Shown one piece after another: positions 26,298 to 35,473 of a stretch of DNA of 64,000 nt; within the stretch, counting starts at the first letter, position 1, and each line of letters begins with the position of its first letter. The notes beneath the pieces were generated by a model. It was not told the origin of the DNA and ran no database searches. It saw only the letters and a program-made list of their open reading frames with translations. A program made the translations under genes and the position numbers. The DNA is from Gemmatimonadota bacterium (lineage in GTDB: Bacteria > Gemmatimonadota > Gemmatimonadetes > Gemmatimonadales > Gemmatimonadaceae), in NCBI GenBank assembly GCA_016712265.1, contig JADJRJ010000031.1, positions 496,001-560,000 of the forward strand, given 5' to 3'.

Positions 26298-28067
26298 CTA
26301 ACGCGGCGCGCGAATCGTGATCACCCGCTCCGCGCGCACCGGCGCCGTCCCCGTGGCCGTCACCTCAAGCTGCATCAGGTAACGCCCGGGCTTGAGGGTC
26401 GCGAGGTCCACCACCACCGCCCGCGGCGTGAAGCCGCGGCCGCGCGCGGACTGGTCCGTGATCCCCACCGACACCGGCTGCGACTCGCGCGCGAGCTTGA
26501 GCGCCGTGAGTCCCCGGCGCAGCCAGCTCCCGTCCTTCTCCTCGGGGGTGACGGTGATGCTGACTTGGATCCCCTCACCGGTCGGGTCGGTGTTGTAGGT
26601 CTCCCAGTAGATCCCGACCTTCACGCCCTCGGCGACCACCTGGGACGCGCTCACGTGCGGCAACACATCCTCCAGCCGGCGTGGCATCCCCTCATACGGC
26701 TCGAACAGGAGCAGGTCGGAAATCGCGACGCGTGACGTGGGGAACTCGCTCGCGCGCATCCCATACCGGGCGCGTGACAACGTGCTGGTCCCGGCCCCCA
26801 CCACCTCGGCGCTCATCAGCATCGGCGCCCACGGGGACATGGCCGTGAGGGTCCCGCGTGCCGGCGAGTTGGGGAGCCGGACCACACTGGCATCCCCCTC
26901 CTCGCCTCGCGTGAGGGCCAAAGCTGCCGAGAGTTTGTCAGTCCCGGCGAGTGGGGCGAGGGTCTTGTCGTCGGACACATCGTATGCCATCACCACCAGG
27001 GCCGAGTCGCCGCGGCGGAAGATCGCCGACTGGTGCCTCAGGTTGCGCAACAGGCGCGCGTGATCGGGGGAGTAGCGAGAACGGACGCCGGGCAGCCCCT
27101 TGCCACGCCACCCGATCGAGTCGCTGAGGGCGGGGTTCGTGATGGTCTCCGCCATGGGGAGCATGGGGGGCGCCGGCGTGGGTTCGTAACCCGTGATCAC
27201 GGGGGTGCGGGTGCCAGGCATGAAGCCCTTGGACCGGGACCACGCACGCGACCAGCCATACCGAAGCATCATTTCCCGTTCGTCGCTGTCGAACCCCATG
27301 GAGTGAATCGACGGCGCATCTTCCAGGAACTTCTGGTACAGCCGACGCGAGAGGTACTCGGTGCGCGCGTCGTTGCCGCTCGTCGACAAGGTCGGCCGCG
27401 CGAGCCACCAGATGCGCCGCTCCTGACGCTCCCGCTCCTCGCACGTGGCGTTCCGGTACGAGCGCAGGAGACCGTCGTCGAGGATCAGCTTGAGGTCGCG
27501 AAATTCGCACGCCTCACGCGGGTCCATCGCGCGGAGGGCTTGGGTCCAGGCAGAGTCCGAGGCGGCATAACGCTGGTGGGCGTGAAGGGCGAACCCGCGC
27601 ACTGCGGGGCACCACCACCCCCGCACGTCGCACTTCGCTGCGACCTCCACCGCCTCTCCCGTCCGCCCAGCTTCCGCGAGATACCGAACGAGGGCGCCGG
27701 CGGTCCACCGATCGCCCGGGAACGCGCGAAAGCCGGAGTCGAGGGCGGCGATGAATCGGGTGCGCTCCCGCGTGATGTCGGCCGGCTCCGCAGGCACGTC
27801 GGCAGACGATTCGTCGTACCAATAGCAGAAGCGCCCGATGGTCTCGTCGCATTTGCCCGACGGGCCGCGCCCGAGGTCCGCGATCGGCAGGTGCTCGCGG
27901 CGATACCCCTCGAATTCCTGCTGGCGCAGCCGGAGCAGACTCAGGACGTCCGGTGGAGGGGCGGCCACGGACCTGATGTCGATGACCTGGGCCGCGAGGC
28001 TCAGGGGCGCCAAGGCGGCGAGGGCGAGTCGGGACAGCACGGTCGGCAAGGCTCTCATGATGTGCAT
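26298..28067 (-). CDS. Large secreted protein of unknown function
   Basis: The protein has 589 residues. It starts at 28067 (MHIMRAL) or 28058 (MRAL), with a signal peptide ending LSLAAQ. The N-terminal half contains Cys-rich motifs (KCDETIGRFCYWYDE, KCDVRGWWCPA, ACEFRD, TCEERERQE) and a helical TPR-like stretch around residues 95-190. The C-terminal part is beta-rich (SRVAISDLLLFEPYEG, LKPGRYLMQLEV) and recalls the tail of GWxTD-type secreted proteins. I do not recognise a named family. The stop sits in a CGTTAGGC octamer. Confidence 0.6.
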   Translation of the reverse strand: MHIMRALPTVLSRLALAALAPLSLAAQVIDIRSVAAPPPDVLSLLRLRQQEFEGYRREHLPIADLGRGPSGKCDETIGRFCYWYDESSADVPAEPADITRERTRFIAALDSGFRAFPGDRWTAGALVRYLAEAGRTGEAVEVAAKCDVRGWWCPAVRGFALHAHQRYAASDSAWTQALRAMDPREACEFRDLKLILDDGLLRSYRNATCEERERQERRIWWLARPTLSTSGNDARTEYLSRRLYQKFLEDAPSIHSMGFDSDEREMMLRYGWSRAWSRSKGFMPGTRTPVITGYEPTPAPPMLPMAETITNPALSDSIGWRGKGLPGVRSRYSPDHARLLRNLRHQSAIFRRGDSALVVMAYDVSDDKTLAPLAGTDKLSAALALTRGEEGDASVVRLPNSPARGTLTAMSPWAPMLMSAEVVGAGTSTLSRARYGMRASEFPTSRVAISDLLLFEPYEGMPRRLEDVLPHVSASQVVAEGVKVGIYWETYNTDPTGEGIQVSITVTPEEKDGSWLRRGLTALKLARESQPVSVGITDQSARGRGFTPRAVVVDLATLKPGRYLMQLEVTATGTAPVRAERVITIRAPR

Positions 28068-28183
28068 TGTACGCCATAAGACACCTCAGGGTGCCCCAAC
28101 CATAAGAGCCGCGTTCCCGTCAGCCCCTGACCGGTCACGAACGTCCTTGCCAAAACAGGTGGGCGGCGACAATATGTAACTTG

Positions 28184-28528
28184 ATGGTTACGCATTCCTC
28201 ATTCGTATTCGAGGCGATCGCCGACCCGACCCGGCGCGCGATCGTCGACCTGCTCGCCACCCGCGAGTGGGCGGCCGGGGAACTCGCCGAGCGATTTCCC
28301 GTCAGCCGTCCAGCGATCTCGCGACATGTCCGAATCCTGCGGCGGGCCGGGCTGGTTCGGGAACGGAAGGAGGCACGGCACCGGTTCTACTCGCTCGACC
28401 GGTCACCGCTCACGCAGGTCGATCAGTGGCTCGCGCCCCACCGGGTGCAGTGGGCGGTGAGGCTGCATGACCTCCGGCGCGTCGTGGAGGACGCGGTGGA
28501 CCCGACCCCCCAGGCCGATGGAGGCTGA
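28184..28528 (+). CDS. ArsR/SmtB-family transcriptional repressor
   Basis: The protein has 114 residues: a winged helix with AIADPTRRAIVDLLATREW and recognition helix region FPVSRPAISRHVRILRRAGL. There is no obvious metal-binding Cys set, consistent with the non-metal subgroup usually paired with AHSA1/SRPBCC genes. A TTG at 28181 precedes the ATG. TATGTA (28173-28178) 5 nt before the ATG may be a -10, which would make the message nearly leaderless. The next gene overlaps its 3' end by 11 bp, so the two form an operon. Confidence 0.88.
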   Translation: MVTHSSFVFEAIADPTRRAIVDLLATREWAAGELAERFPVSRPAISRHVRILRRAGLVRERKEARHRFYSLDRSPLTQVDQWLAPHRVQWAVRLHDLRRVVEDAVDPTPQADGG

Positions 28529-29396
28529 TCCCGTGCAATGGACCCATGACTACCACGCGAAGGTTCCCGCCCCACCGGCCCGTGTCTTTCGCGCGCTGAC
28601 CGACCCCTCCGAGATGCGGGAGTGGCTGTCGGAGCACGCGGAGGTGGAGCTTCGTGTCGCCGGCCGATTCGCCATGTGGGGGCGCTTCACGCCGGGTACG
28701 CCAGCGGCTCGCCACGACGGAGACCTCCTGATCTCGGTGATCCAGAACGAGCGCATCGAGTTTTCGTGGCGATGCCTCGGCGTCCCGAGCATTGTCGCGC
28801 TCTCGTGTGTCGCCGAGGGCGAGGAGACCACACTCTCCGTGCGCCACACGCTGGATGGCGAACTTGCCATGCCCCGTGCTCGCGAGTTCGTGGACGATTG
28901 GTGGCGGCTCGTCTTCGCCAACCTGACCGCATGGCTCTCCGGCGGTCGCGGACTGTGTCGCGTGGACTTCGCCGACCCGGCCCCCGAAGTCCGTCTCACC
29001 ATCGACATCGCCGCGCCGCGTGAGGCGGTGTTCCGCGCCCTGCTGGACCCGGCCCTCGTGAACCAGTGGATCGCGAAGTCGGCGACGATCGAGCCGCACG
29101 CGGGCGGCAGGTATGACCTCGGATGGCGGTACGTGGTCGATGGTCGCGATGTCATCGGCGGCACGACGCGCATCATGGAAATGCGCGAGCCGGAGTACCT
29201 CGTGCTTGACTGGCTCGACTGGCGCGGCGACGCGAGTGTCACCGGGCAGTACATCTCGTTCACCCTGGAGGTGATTCCAACGGGCACGCGGGTGCATTTC
29301 CGCCACGCCGGATTCAGCCGTCCGGGCGACGTCAGTGACTACGCCTTTGGTTGGGTGTACTTCCTCGATCGCCTGGCCGCCCTCTTTCCTGCATGA
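28518..29396 (+). CDS. Tandem AHSA1/SRPBCC domain protein
   Basis: The protein has 292 residues. It contains two START-like AHSA1 domains: residues ~8-145 (VPAPPARVFRALTDPSEMRE) and ~155-290 (IAAPREAVFRALLDPALVNQ, then a typical GTRVHFRHAGF). Such proteins form hydrophobic pockets for small ligands and are commonly cotranscribed with ArsR-type repressors, as here (11-bp overlap). The first domain has diverged more. Ligand unknown. Confidence 0.85.
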   Translation: MEADPVQWTHDYHAKVPAPPARVFRALTDPSEMREWLSEHAEVELRVAGRFAMWGRFTPGTPAARHDGDLLISVIQNERIEFSWRCLGVPSIVALSCVAEGEETTLSVRHTLDGELAMPRAREFVDDWWRLVFANLTAWLSGGRGLCRVDFADPAPEVRLTIDIAAPREAVFRALLDPALVNQWIAKSATIEPHAGGRYDLGWRYVVDGRDVIGGTTRIMEMREPEYLVLDWLDWRGDASVTGQYISFTLEVIPTGTRVHFRHAGFSRPGDVSDYAFGWVYFLDRLAALFPA

Positions 29397-29413
29397 GGTG
29401 AGGCGCGGAAGCA

Positions 29414-29449
29414 AAACCGGCGGCGGATCCGAAGATCCACCGCCGGTTT
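29414..29449. terminator. Bidirectional terminator between convergent genes
   Basis: A 16-bp stem with one mismatch (AAACCGGCGGCGGATC, loop CGAA, GATCCACCGCCGGTTT) lies between the stops of the AHSA1 gene and the SusD-like gene. A-runs precede it and T-runs follow it, so it can act in both directions. Confidence 0.9.
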
Positions 29450-29498
29450 CGTTCGCTGAGGGGACAGCTCTGTGCTACTGCACCATCGAACTCGCGGA

Positions 29499-30758
29499 TC
29501 AGAAGTTCGGGTTCGTCTCGATTTCCGACAACGGCGTCGAGAAACACAGGTCGCGCCCCGCCATCGTCTCCAGCGCGCCAAGCGTCCCGGGACGGTTGGC
29601 CGCGGCCCACCGGCGCAAGTCGCCCAGCCGGCGCGCTTCGAGCCAGAGCTCGATGAAGCGCTCACGCTTGAGCGCGAGCCAGGCGTCTTCCGCCGTGGTC
29701 GCGGTCACGGCCGGCACGTTGACTGCCGTGCTCGTCCGGCGGGCGTTGATCAAGGCCATCGCGCCCGGGATGTCGTTGTTGATCAACTTCACCTCGGCCT
29801 CGATCAGCCGCATCTCCCAACCCGTCGAGAGGTTGATGTTCGACGTCTGGGCGTTGTGCTTCGTCTGGAAGTACCAACGGACACGACCGAGGTTGCCGAC
29901 GGCCGCATCGCCCACGAGGACCGTGGCGCTGCTGTCGAAGGCAATGCGCGGATCCCGCGTGGTCTTTCGTACAGCCTCGAAGTACGTGTTCCACACCGTG
30001 TGGGCACGATACGGTTGATTGGCACCGGCCCAGTAGATGCGATTGTACTGGTCGAGGTCCGTCGTGAAGTACGGCATGCGGTAGGCAAAGGTGCTCGCCA
30101 CCGCGGCTGCGTCGCTCGCAGCTCCGGCCGTGTTGCCGCGATTGAGCCGAACCGAGGCGCGTCCGGCCGTCGCTGCGGAGACAAGGTTCGCATTGTTCGC
30201 GGCCTGTGCCACCGCAATGGCCTCAGTGAAAGCTGCCTCGGCGCGCTCGTAGTACACCGACGATGGCGTCTTGGGGCCACCGTTGATCACGCCGTCACAG
30301 AAGTTCTCACCGAGCATCCGGTTGGCGTAGCCGGTCCAGATGAGCCCTTGGGCGTGCGTCACGTTGTTGCTCGCGGCGGTGCCCAGAATGCGCTTGATGC
30401 GGGCCACACCGTCCTCTGCGGTCCAGCGGGCGCGCTGGGACAGGTTCCAGTGGGTCGCGTCGTCATCCGGCATGATCTTGCCGGCCTGCTGCTGTGGGGT
30501 GATGCCGAACGAGCCGGTCGACCCTGCCGGGTGCAGCTCACGCGCGACTGCTGCGCCCGTGTAGGAGACCCAGTTGAGCGCCTCGGCGAGGTCACGGCCA
30601 GCGCCGTTCACCACCGCGGTGAGGGCGGCACGGGTCTCGAGGAACTCGGACTGGATGGGGCCCGGGTTGGTGGCGTCGAGCGCGCACCCTGCCAGGCTCC
30701 CGACCAGGGCGATCGGGGCGAGGCGGCGGGAGAAGTTCAGGGAAGTCGTCATGGTCAT
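29499..30758 (-). CDS. SusD/RagB-family outer-membrane lipoprotein
   Basis: The protein has 419 residues. Start ATG 30758 gives a lipoprotein signal (RRLAPIALVGSLAGC, Cys25). The body is helical and TPR-like (AALTAVVNGAGRDLAEALNW; ERAEAAFTEAIAVAQAANNA) with the C-terminal ERFIELWLEARRLGDLRRW motif typical of RagB/SusD. In the known systems SusD forms a lid on the SusC barrel and binds the nutrient. The gene lies 11 bp after the SusC-like gene on the same strand. It is shorter than most Bacteroides SusD proteins (about 500-550 aa) and resembles the compact forms of Gemmatimonadota. Confidence 0.85.
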   Translation of the reverse strand: MTMTTSLNFSRRLAPIALVGSLAGCALDATNPGPIQSEFLETRAALTAVVNGAGRDLAEALNWVSYTGAAVARELHPAGSTGSFGITPQQQAGKIMPDDDATHWNLSQRARWTAEDGVARIKRILGTAASNNVTHAQGLIWTGYANRMLGENFCDGVINGGPKTPSSVYYERAEAAFTEAIAVAQAANNANLVSAATAGRASVRLNRGNTAGAASDAAAVASTFAYRMPYFTTDLDQYNRIYWAGANQPYRAHTVWNTYFEAVRKTTRDPRIAFDSSATVLVGDAAVGNLGRVRWYFQTKHNAQTSNINLSTGWEMRLIEAEVKLINNDIPGAMALINARRTSTAVNVPAVTATTAEDAWLALKRERFIELWLEARRLGDLRRWAAANRPGTLGALETMAGRDLCFSTPLSEIETNPNF

Positions 30759-30769
30759 TGGCGGTTTCC

Positions 30770-33679
30770 TCAGAACGAGATGCGAAGGGAGGAGAGGAAC
30801 ACGGCCGGCGCCGGGATGTGCTCCGAGATGTAGCGCACGGTCGGGTTGAAGCCGTCGTTGCCGGACATTTCCGGGTCGAAGATCTCCATGCCGTTGTTCT
30901 TCCGGAAGATGTTTTGCGCCGAGAAGACCAACGAGCTGCTGCTGGTGCCCGGGATGAAGCGACCCATGGGAACGGTGAGCGTGATATCGCGAACCTTGAA
31001 GAAGTCCGCCGGCTGGATGAACATGTCGCTGCGCGAGTTGGCGGCGACGCACATCAGCGTCTCCTTCACCGTCAGCTGCTGGCTGGCTGCCTGCTTCTTG
31101 TAGGTCCCCTCGCAGGTCGGCCAGAGCACGGAGCGGGTGATGGCCTGGAACGAGGCGTCCTCGTTGATGAAGTGTCCACCCTGGAACTCGCCACGCGCCG
31201 AGATCGAGATGTTCTTCCAGGTGCGGATGTTGAGGCTGCCGCCGATGATCTTCGTCGGCTGGGCCGGGCCGAAGATCGCGTTGTTCTCGACGTTGCTCGC
31301 GAGGAGCTGGGCGCCGGTCGTTCCCGCTGGGACGAGGTCATTCGGGTTCTTGATCTTCATCCCGCGAATCACCGGGGCCTGTTCGCCCTCGATGACCCAT
31401 CCCTTGTTGCCGACGGAGAAGGCCTGCGCACCGCCGAGGCTCAGCACCTTGGAGTCGTTGGTGGTGATGTTCAGCCCCGCCTGGATGCCCAGCATCGGGC
31501 GGTCGACGATCGTTCCGTTGATCGCAATCTCGAGGCCGGACTTCTCCATCTCGCCAACGTTGTCCAGTACCGAGTTGAGGAAGCCATTGGTCGGGATGCT
31601 GCGGACGAAGAACAGGGCGTCCGTGGTCTTGGCCCGGAACCAGGTGAAGTCCGTGTTCAGCCGACCGTCGAAGATGCTGTGGTCGAACCCGAGTTCCGTC
31701 TCGGTGGTGCGCTCGGGGCCGAGGGCGGCATTACCGAGGTTGAGCGGGCGCACGGCCGGCTGGCCACCCCACCCGACCGGATTCCACGTCTGCACGGCCG
31801 CGAAGGCGCCAGGCGCACGACCCGCTGCACCGTAGGCGGCGCGGAGCTTCAGTGTGCCGGCGGCCTTGGGGAAGAAGCCCTCCTCGGACGCAACCCACGA
31901 ACCGGACACCTTGGGATAAGTCTGGAAGCCGAAGTCCTTACCGAAGGCGCTGTTGCCGTCGATGCGCGCGCCGACCGTGAGGAAGAAGCGATCCTTGAAG
32001 CCGAAGAGCGACTGCGCGAACGCACCGCCGGTGATCACGCGCTGGCGGTTTTCGTCCGAGAGCTTGTTCGAGCCCGACGCGACCGTTGGCACGGTCGGTG
32101 ACGGAAAGTTCTCGGAAAAGCCCACGACGTCCGATACCTGCGAGTTGACATACTGCGTGCCGGCCGACGCGGTGATCTTGAAGTCGCTGCTCAGGTTGAA
32201 GTCGTAGCTGTTGACCCAGTCCGTGGAGATGGTCTGGTTCGACCACCGCTGGTTCTGGATGACGCCCAGCGGCACGGCCGGGAAGCCGTACGGGCGGACG
32301 TTGCGGTTCTCCAGCGCGGCGCGATCATACCCTATCGTGAACCGCGAATTGAAGTTCGCGATCGGGGTCCAGGTCGCGGTGCTTCCGAGGATCATGCGAT
32401 CGATCTGGGAATTGAGCTGCTGCTCGAACACTCGCGCGATCGTGTCGGAATTGGCGCTGCCGAAATAGTTGCGGTCGCGGCGGAAGGCATTGAGGGTCAC
32501 GCCCTGTGCATTGTTCCCGGCCGGCGTCTGCGAGATCAGCGTGTTGTTGAACGAGCTGTTCCAGCTGACCGCGATCTTCGGGATCGGCATGAAGTCGACG
32601 TTCGTCCGGACCAGGTACTTCTTTTCCCGGTCATTAGGGAGCACGCCGTCGTTCTTGTCCGCGCCGAGCGAGACGAGGTACTTGAGGTTCTCGCCCTGCC
32701 CACCGGACACCTGCACGTTGCTGCCGTAGCGCGTCCCCATCGGGTTCGCGCCGAGGTTCTCGAGGAGGCCGGCCGAGTTGCGGAAGAACGGATCCATAAA
32801 GATGAATGGCGCCGCATCGGTGCCGAACTTCTGCATCTGGTTGTAACCAGTGTTGAACTGGGCCTGCCACTTCGCACGCCCCTGCTGGCCGCGCTTGGTG
32901 AAGATCTGGATGACGCCAGCGGCGGCGTCGGTGCCGAATAGCGTCGCTGCCGCGGCGCCCTTCACGACCTCGATCCGCTCGATGTCGTCGGGGTTGATGT
33001 CGTTCAGCGGGCTCGCGTAGACGTTGGCGCCACGCTGCGTGGTGCCGGTGAAGATGCCGTTGCGCGGATATTCATCGGAACGGGTGCGCACACCGTCGAT
33101 GTAGATCAGCGGTTGGTTGGTCAGCGCCACCGACGTCGTGCCGCGAAGGCGGATCGCCTGACCGGACCCGGAGTTACCCGTTCCGCCCGCGATGCTTACG
33201 CCGGCGAGGCGGCCGTTGAGCATCTGGGAGACGCTGCTGGACACTTCGGGGGCGTCCGCGACCTTTACCTGCCCGATCGAGTTGCCCACCTCGCGCTTGC
33301 GCGCCGATCCGGCAGTCCCGGTGACCACGACCTCGTCGAGGGAGACGGGGGCGGAGGTCACCGTGAAGTCGAGGGTGACCGGGGCGGTCCCGGCGATCGT
33401 GACCGATTTCTCGACGGGTTGATACCCCAGCGCCCGAATGCGCACGACGATCGTGCCTTCGGGAACTCCGGCAAAGGTGTAGCGTCCGTCCGAGGCCGTC
33501 ATCCCGCCAAAGCGGGTGCCGACCACGAAGACCTGGGCACCCGCAACCGGGGCACTCGTTGACGCGTTGGTGACCGTGCCACGCACGGTCGCTCCACCTT
33601 GCGCCGCGGCGCTTGGGGGAGTGGCGAGACTCGCAGAAACGAGCGCGCCGAGGGTAAGCCACTGACGGCAAAACGACAT
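30770..33679 (-). CDS. SusC/RagA-type TonB-dependent outer-membrane transporter
   Basis: The protein has 969 residues. ATG 33679 is preceded by GGAGG (6 nt spacing). After the signal peptide comes a carboxypeptidase-regulatory-like domain (ATVRGTVTNASTSAPVAGAQ), a TonB-box-like DEVVVTGT, a plug domain with the RagA signature PLIYIDGVRTRS and IERIEVVKGAAAATLFGTDA, then a long beta-barrel ending in aromatic SF (FLSSLRISF). It imports an oligomeric nutrient bound with the SusD partner. The substrate cannot be told: no glycosidase or peptidase directly neighbours it. Confidence 0.93.
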   Translation of the reverse strand: MSFCRQWLTLGALVSASLATPPSAAAQGGATVRGTVTNASTSAPVAGAQVFVVGTRFGGMTASDGRYTFAGVPEGTIVVRIRALGYQPVEKSVTIAGTAPVTLDFTVTSAPVSLDEVVVTGTAGSARKREVGNSIGQVKVADAPEVSSSVSQMLNGRLAGVSIAGGTGNSGSGQAIRLRGTTSVALTNQPLIYIDGVRTRSDEYPRNGIFTGTTQRGANVYASPLNDINPDDIERIEVVKGAAAATLFGTDAAAGVIQIFTKRGQQGRAKWQAQFNTGYNQMQKFGTDAAPFIFMDPFFRNSAGLLENLGANPMGTRYGSNVQVSGGQGENLKYLVSLGADKNDGVLPNDREKKYLVRTNVDFMPIPKIAVSWNSSFNNTLISQTPAGNNAQGVTLNAFRRDRNYFGSANSDTIARVFEQQLNSQIDRMILGSTATWTPIANFNSRFTIGYDRAALENRNVRPYGFPAVPLGVIQNQRWSNQTISTDWVNSYDFNLSSDFKITASAGTQYVNSQVSDVVGFSENFPSPTVPTVASGSNKLSDENRQRVITGGAFAQSLFGFKDRFFLTVGARIDGNSAFGKDFGFQTYPKVSGSWVASEEGFFPKAAGTLKLRAAYGAAGRAPGAFAAVQTWNPVGWGGQPAVRPLNLGNAALGPERTTETELGFDHSIFDGRLNTDFTWFRAKTTDALFFVRSIPTNGFLNSVLDNVGEMEKSGLEIAINGTIVDRPMLGIQAGLNITTNDSKVLSLGGAQAFSVGNKGWVIEGEQAPVIRGMKIKNPNDLVPAGTTGAQLLASNVENNAIFGPAQPTKIIGGSLNIRTWKNISISARGEFQGGHFINEDASFQAITRSVLWPTCEGTYKKQAASQQLTVKETLMCVAANSRSDMFIQPADFFKVRDITLTVPMGRFIPGTSSSSLVFSAQNIFRKNNGMEIFDPEMSGNDGFNPTVRYISEHIPAPAVFLSSLRISF

Positions 33680-33829
33680 CGCAACCTCCGATGGGATGAG
33701 GGGGTCGTGTAGGGGATGCGCCAGGAGGGATGTCAGGCGTTCCCGAACTGCCCAAAGGAGCAGCCGAAAGGCTCCCCAGTCAAGCACATGGGGACGGGGG
33801 GACCGCGTCACAGGGGCTGGGCCCGCGTG

Positions 33830-34237
33830 CTACCGGGCTCGCGTCCGCCGGATGACGTGGATGAGCGGCCGGTTTGTGATCCCGCCAAAGCGGGCGGTGG
33901 CGTCCACGGCGCTGTAGTAGCGAATTTCGCCGATCTCGTTCAGCCCGATGCTCCGGAGGGCTTCTACCCCGCCTACCATCTCGTTGTCGACCCGGACAAT
34001 TGGGCCCGATTCGGTGGCGCGGACGCTCCGGGCACCGGAATTCCTGAGGAATCGCGGTCGGAGGCGCTGGACGGCGTCCAGGGCGCTGGTCAGGCCAAGG
34101 GTCGAGTCGATCTCGGCCTGCGTGATGAGGTCCCCCTGCCGCGTGGTCGCCGCTGCAGCGCCTGCCCCGGTTCCACTGCTGCCGGAGGCGCAGGCAACCG
34201 CGAGGCACGACAGGGCGAGCAGGGCTACGCGGCTCAT
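33830..34237 (-). CDS. Small lipoprotein with TonB-plug-like C-terminus
   Basis: The protein has 135 residues. Its lipoprotein signal is MSRVALLALSCLAVAC. After a Gly/Ser/Ala linker, the C-terminal ~80 residues end in VGGVEALRSIGLNEIGEIRY, then YSAVDATARFG and NRPLIHVIRR. This mirrors the end of a TonB-receptor plug (IERIEVxxGxxATxxFG...GVIxIxT), but no barrel follows. Its ATG overlaps the stop of the upstream LVIVD gene (ATGA), and SusC follows 150 bp downstream. I infer a free-standing plug-like domain; function unknown. Confidence 0.6.
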   Translation of the reverse strand: MSRVALLALSCLAVACASGSSGTGAGAAAATTRQGDLITQAEIDSTLGLTSALDAVQRLRPRFLRNSGARSVRATESGPIVRVDNEMVGGVEALRSIGLNEIGEIRYYSAVDATARFGGITNRPLIHVIRRTRAR

Positions 34238-35466
34238 CTGGTGAGCGGGGCGAGCTTCCAGATCCCGTTGATCATGTCCGAGGCATAGAGGCTGCCGCCG
34301 GTGAAATGCACGCCCCAAATGAATACCGGCGCATTCTGGTCGAGCAAGCCGACGGCCTTGAGCCGTCCCATGAGGCGCAAATCGCACCGGCCATCGGCGG
34401 CCCGCTGGTTGGCGGCGCAGGTGGAAAGGTCGCCGCGGACGTCCAGCGCCTGGACTCCGCCGTTGTAGTAGGCGGCGTAGAGGTAGCCGTTGGTCTCATC
34501 CACCGAGAAGTTGTGCGTGCCGGCTCCCGGTACGTTGAGGAAGGCGACCTCGCGCATGGCGGCCAGGTTCGAGATATCCACCACGTGGATGTCACCCGAG
34601 GACGAGGTGAACAGCGTGGCCGGGCCCTCTTCGCCAATGAAGGCAAACCGCTTGTTGGTCCCGTCGTGCAGCCACCAGATGTTATGGACCTTGCCCCCTG
34701 CGGTGGCCACGCCGCCGAGGAGGACCGGGGCGTTAATGCTGCCCCCGCGGCCGCCACCGCCAATGTCGTGGACGACCATCCCGTTGTTCCACTGGGCCGT
34801 GAACAACAACCCGTCCCGCACAAAGACGTCGTGGACAAACGATCCGGTGATGTCCAAGGTCCACACCTCCCGCGGGGCGGTTGGCGTGGACAGGTCGACG
34901 ATCATCATCCGCGCGGGGTGGCCGTTCCCTGTGTTGATCGAAGCGAAGGCGTAGAGCTTGCCCCCGATCGTCTGCAGCTCGGCCGTGTGGATGCCCCGCG
35001 TGGACTTGTCCGTGAAGAAGGTGGAGATCAACCGCGGGCGCACCGGGTCCGCGAGGTCGAACGTGAACAGGTAGCCCGGCCCGGGCTCGCTGGGCACCAC
35101 CAGGTATCTCCCATCGCTGGAGACCTGCACATCCCCCAAGGTGCCGACAGCAGGGATGGACAACGAGTCCACGAGTAATGGTGTCGCGGGGCGTACGTCC
35201 CAGATGTAGATGACATTGCCGGGTCGCCCTATGCCGCCCACGGTGCGCGTCCCCCACGTCGACGTGTACCCGTACGCGCCGTGGATCCACACCTCCGCGT
35301 TGTACCTGGCGGTCGCCGTGCCGCGGCCGGCCACGGTGATGACAGACGGCGTCGGCGGGGTGACCGGATCCGGCGGCGGCGTGACGGGTGTGCCGGGTGC
35401 CTTGTCCCCGCTGCAGGCGGCCAGGGCGACCACAAGGAGGGGCAGGACGAGGGATCGCTGGGTCAC
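34234..35466 (-). CDS. LVIVD-repeat beta-propeller lipoprotein
   Basis: The protein has 410 residues. The start is GTG 35466, chosen because it begins a lipoprotein signal (TQRSLVLPLLVVALAAC); a frame upstream is open but lacks homology. After a Pro-rich linker come repeated blades of LVIVD type: NVIYIWDVRPATPLLVDSLS, GYLFTFDLADPVRPRLISTF, RMMIVDLSTPTAPREVWTLD, DIHVVDISNLAAMREVAFLN and VQALDVRGDL. Such lipoproteins are surface scaffolds of unknown role. It lies 7 bp after the barrel gene and overlaps the mini-lipoprotein gene, so the three form an operon. Confidence 0.8.
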   Translation of the reverse strand: MTQRSLVLPLLVVALAACSGDKAPGTPVTPPPDPVTPPTPSVITVAGRGTATARYNAEVWIHGAYGYTSTWGTRTVGGIGRPGNVIYIWDVRPATPLLVDSLSIPAVGTLGDVQVSSDGRYLVVPSEPGPGYLFTFDLADPVRPRLISTFFTDKSTRGIHTAELQTIGGKLYAFASINTGNGHPARMMIVDLSTPTAPREVWTLDITGSFVHDVFVRDGLLFTAQWNNGMVVHDIGGGGRGGSINAPVLLGGVATAGGKVHNIWWLHDGTNKRFAFIGEEGPATLFTSSSGDIHVVDISNLAAMREVAFLNVPGAGTHNFSVDETNGYLYAAYYNGGVQALDVRGDLSTCAANQRAADGRCDLRLMGRLKAVGLLDQNAPVFIWGVHFTGGSLYASDMINGIWKLAPLTR

Positions 35467-35473
35467 GGGAAGC

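Noticed and set aside
29499..33679. Bacteroidetes origin from SusC/SusD
   Set aside because: GC content, kinase/ECF content and gene families fit Gemmatimonadota better, which also carry such pairs.
33722..33786. Hairpin AGCC-GAAA-GGCT region as terminator
   Set aside because: The stem is only four base pairs with no T-run.
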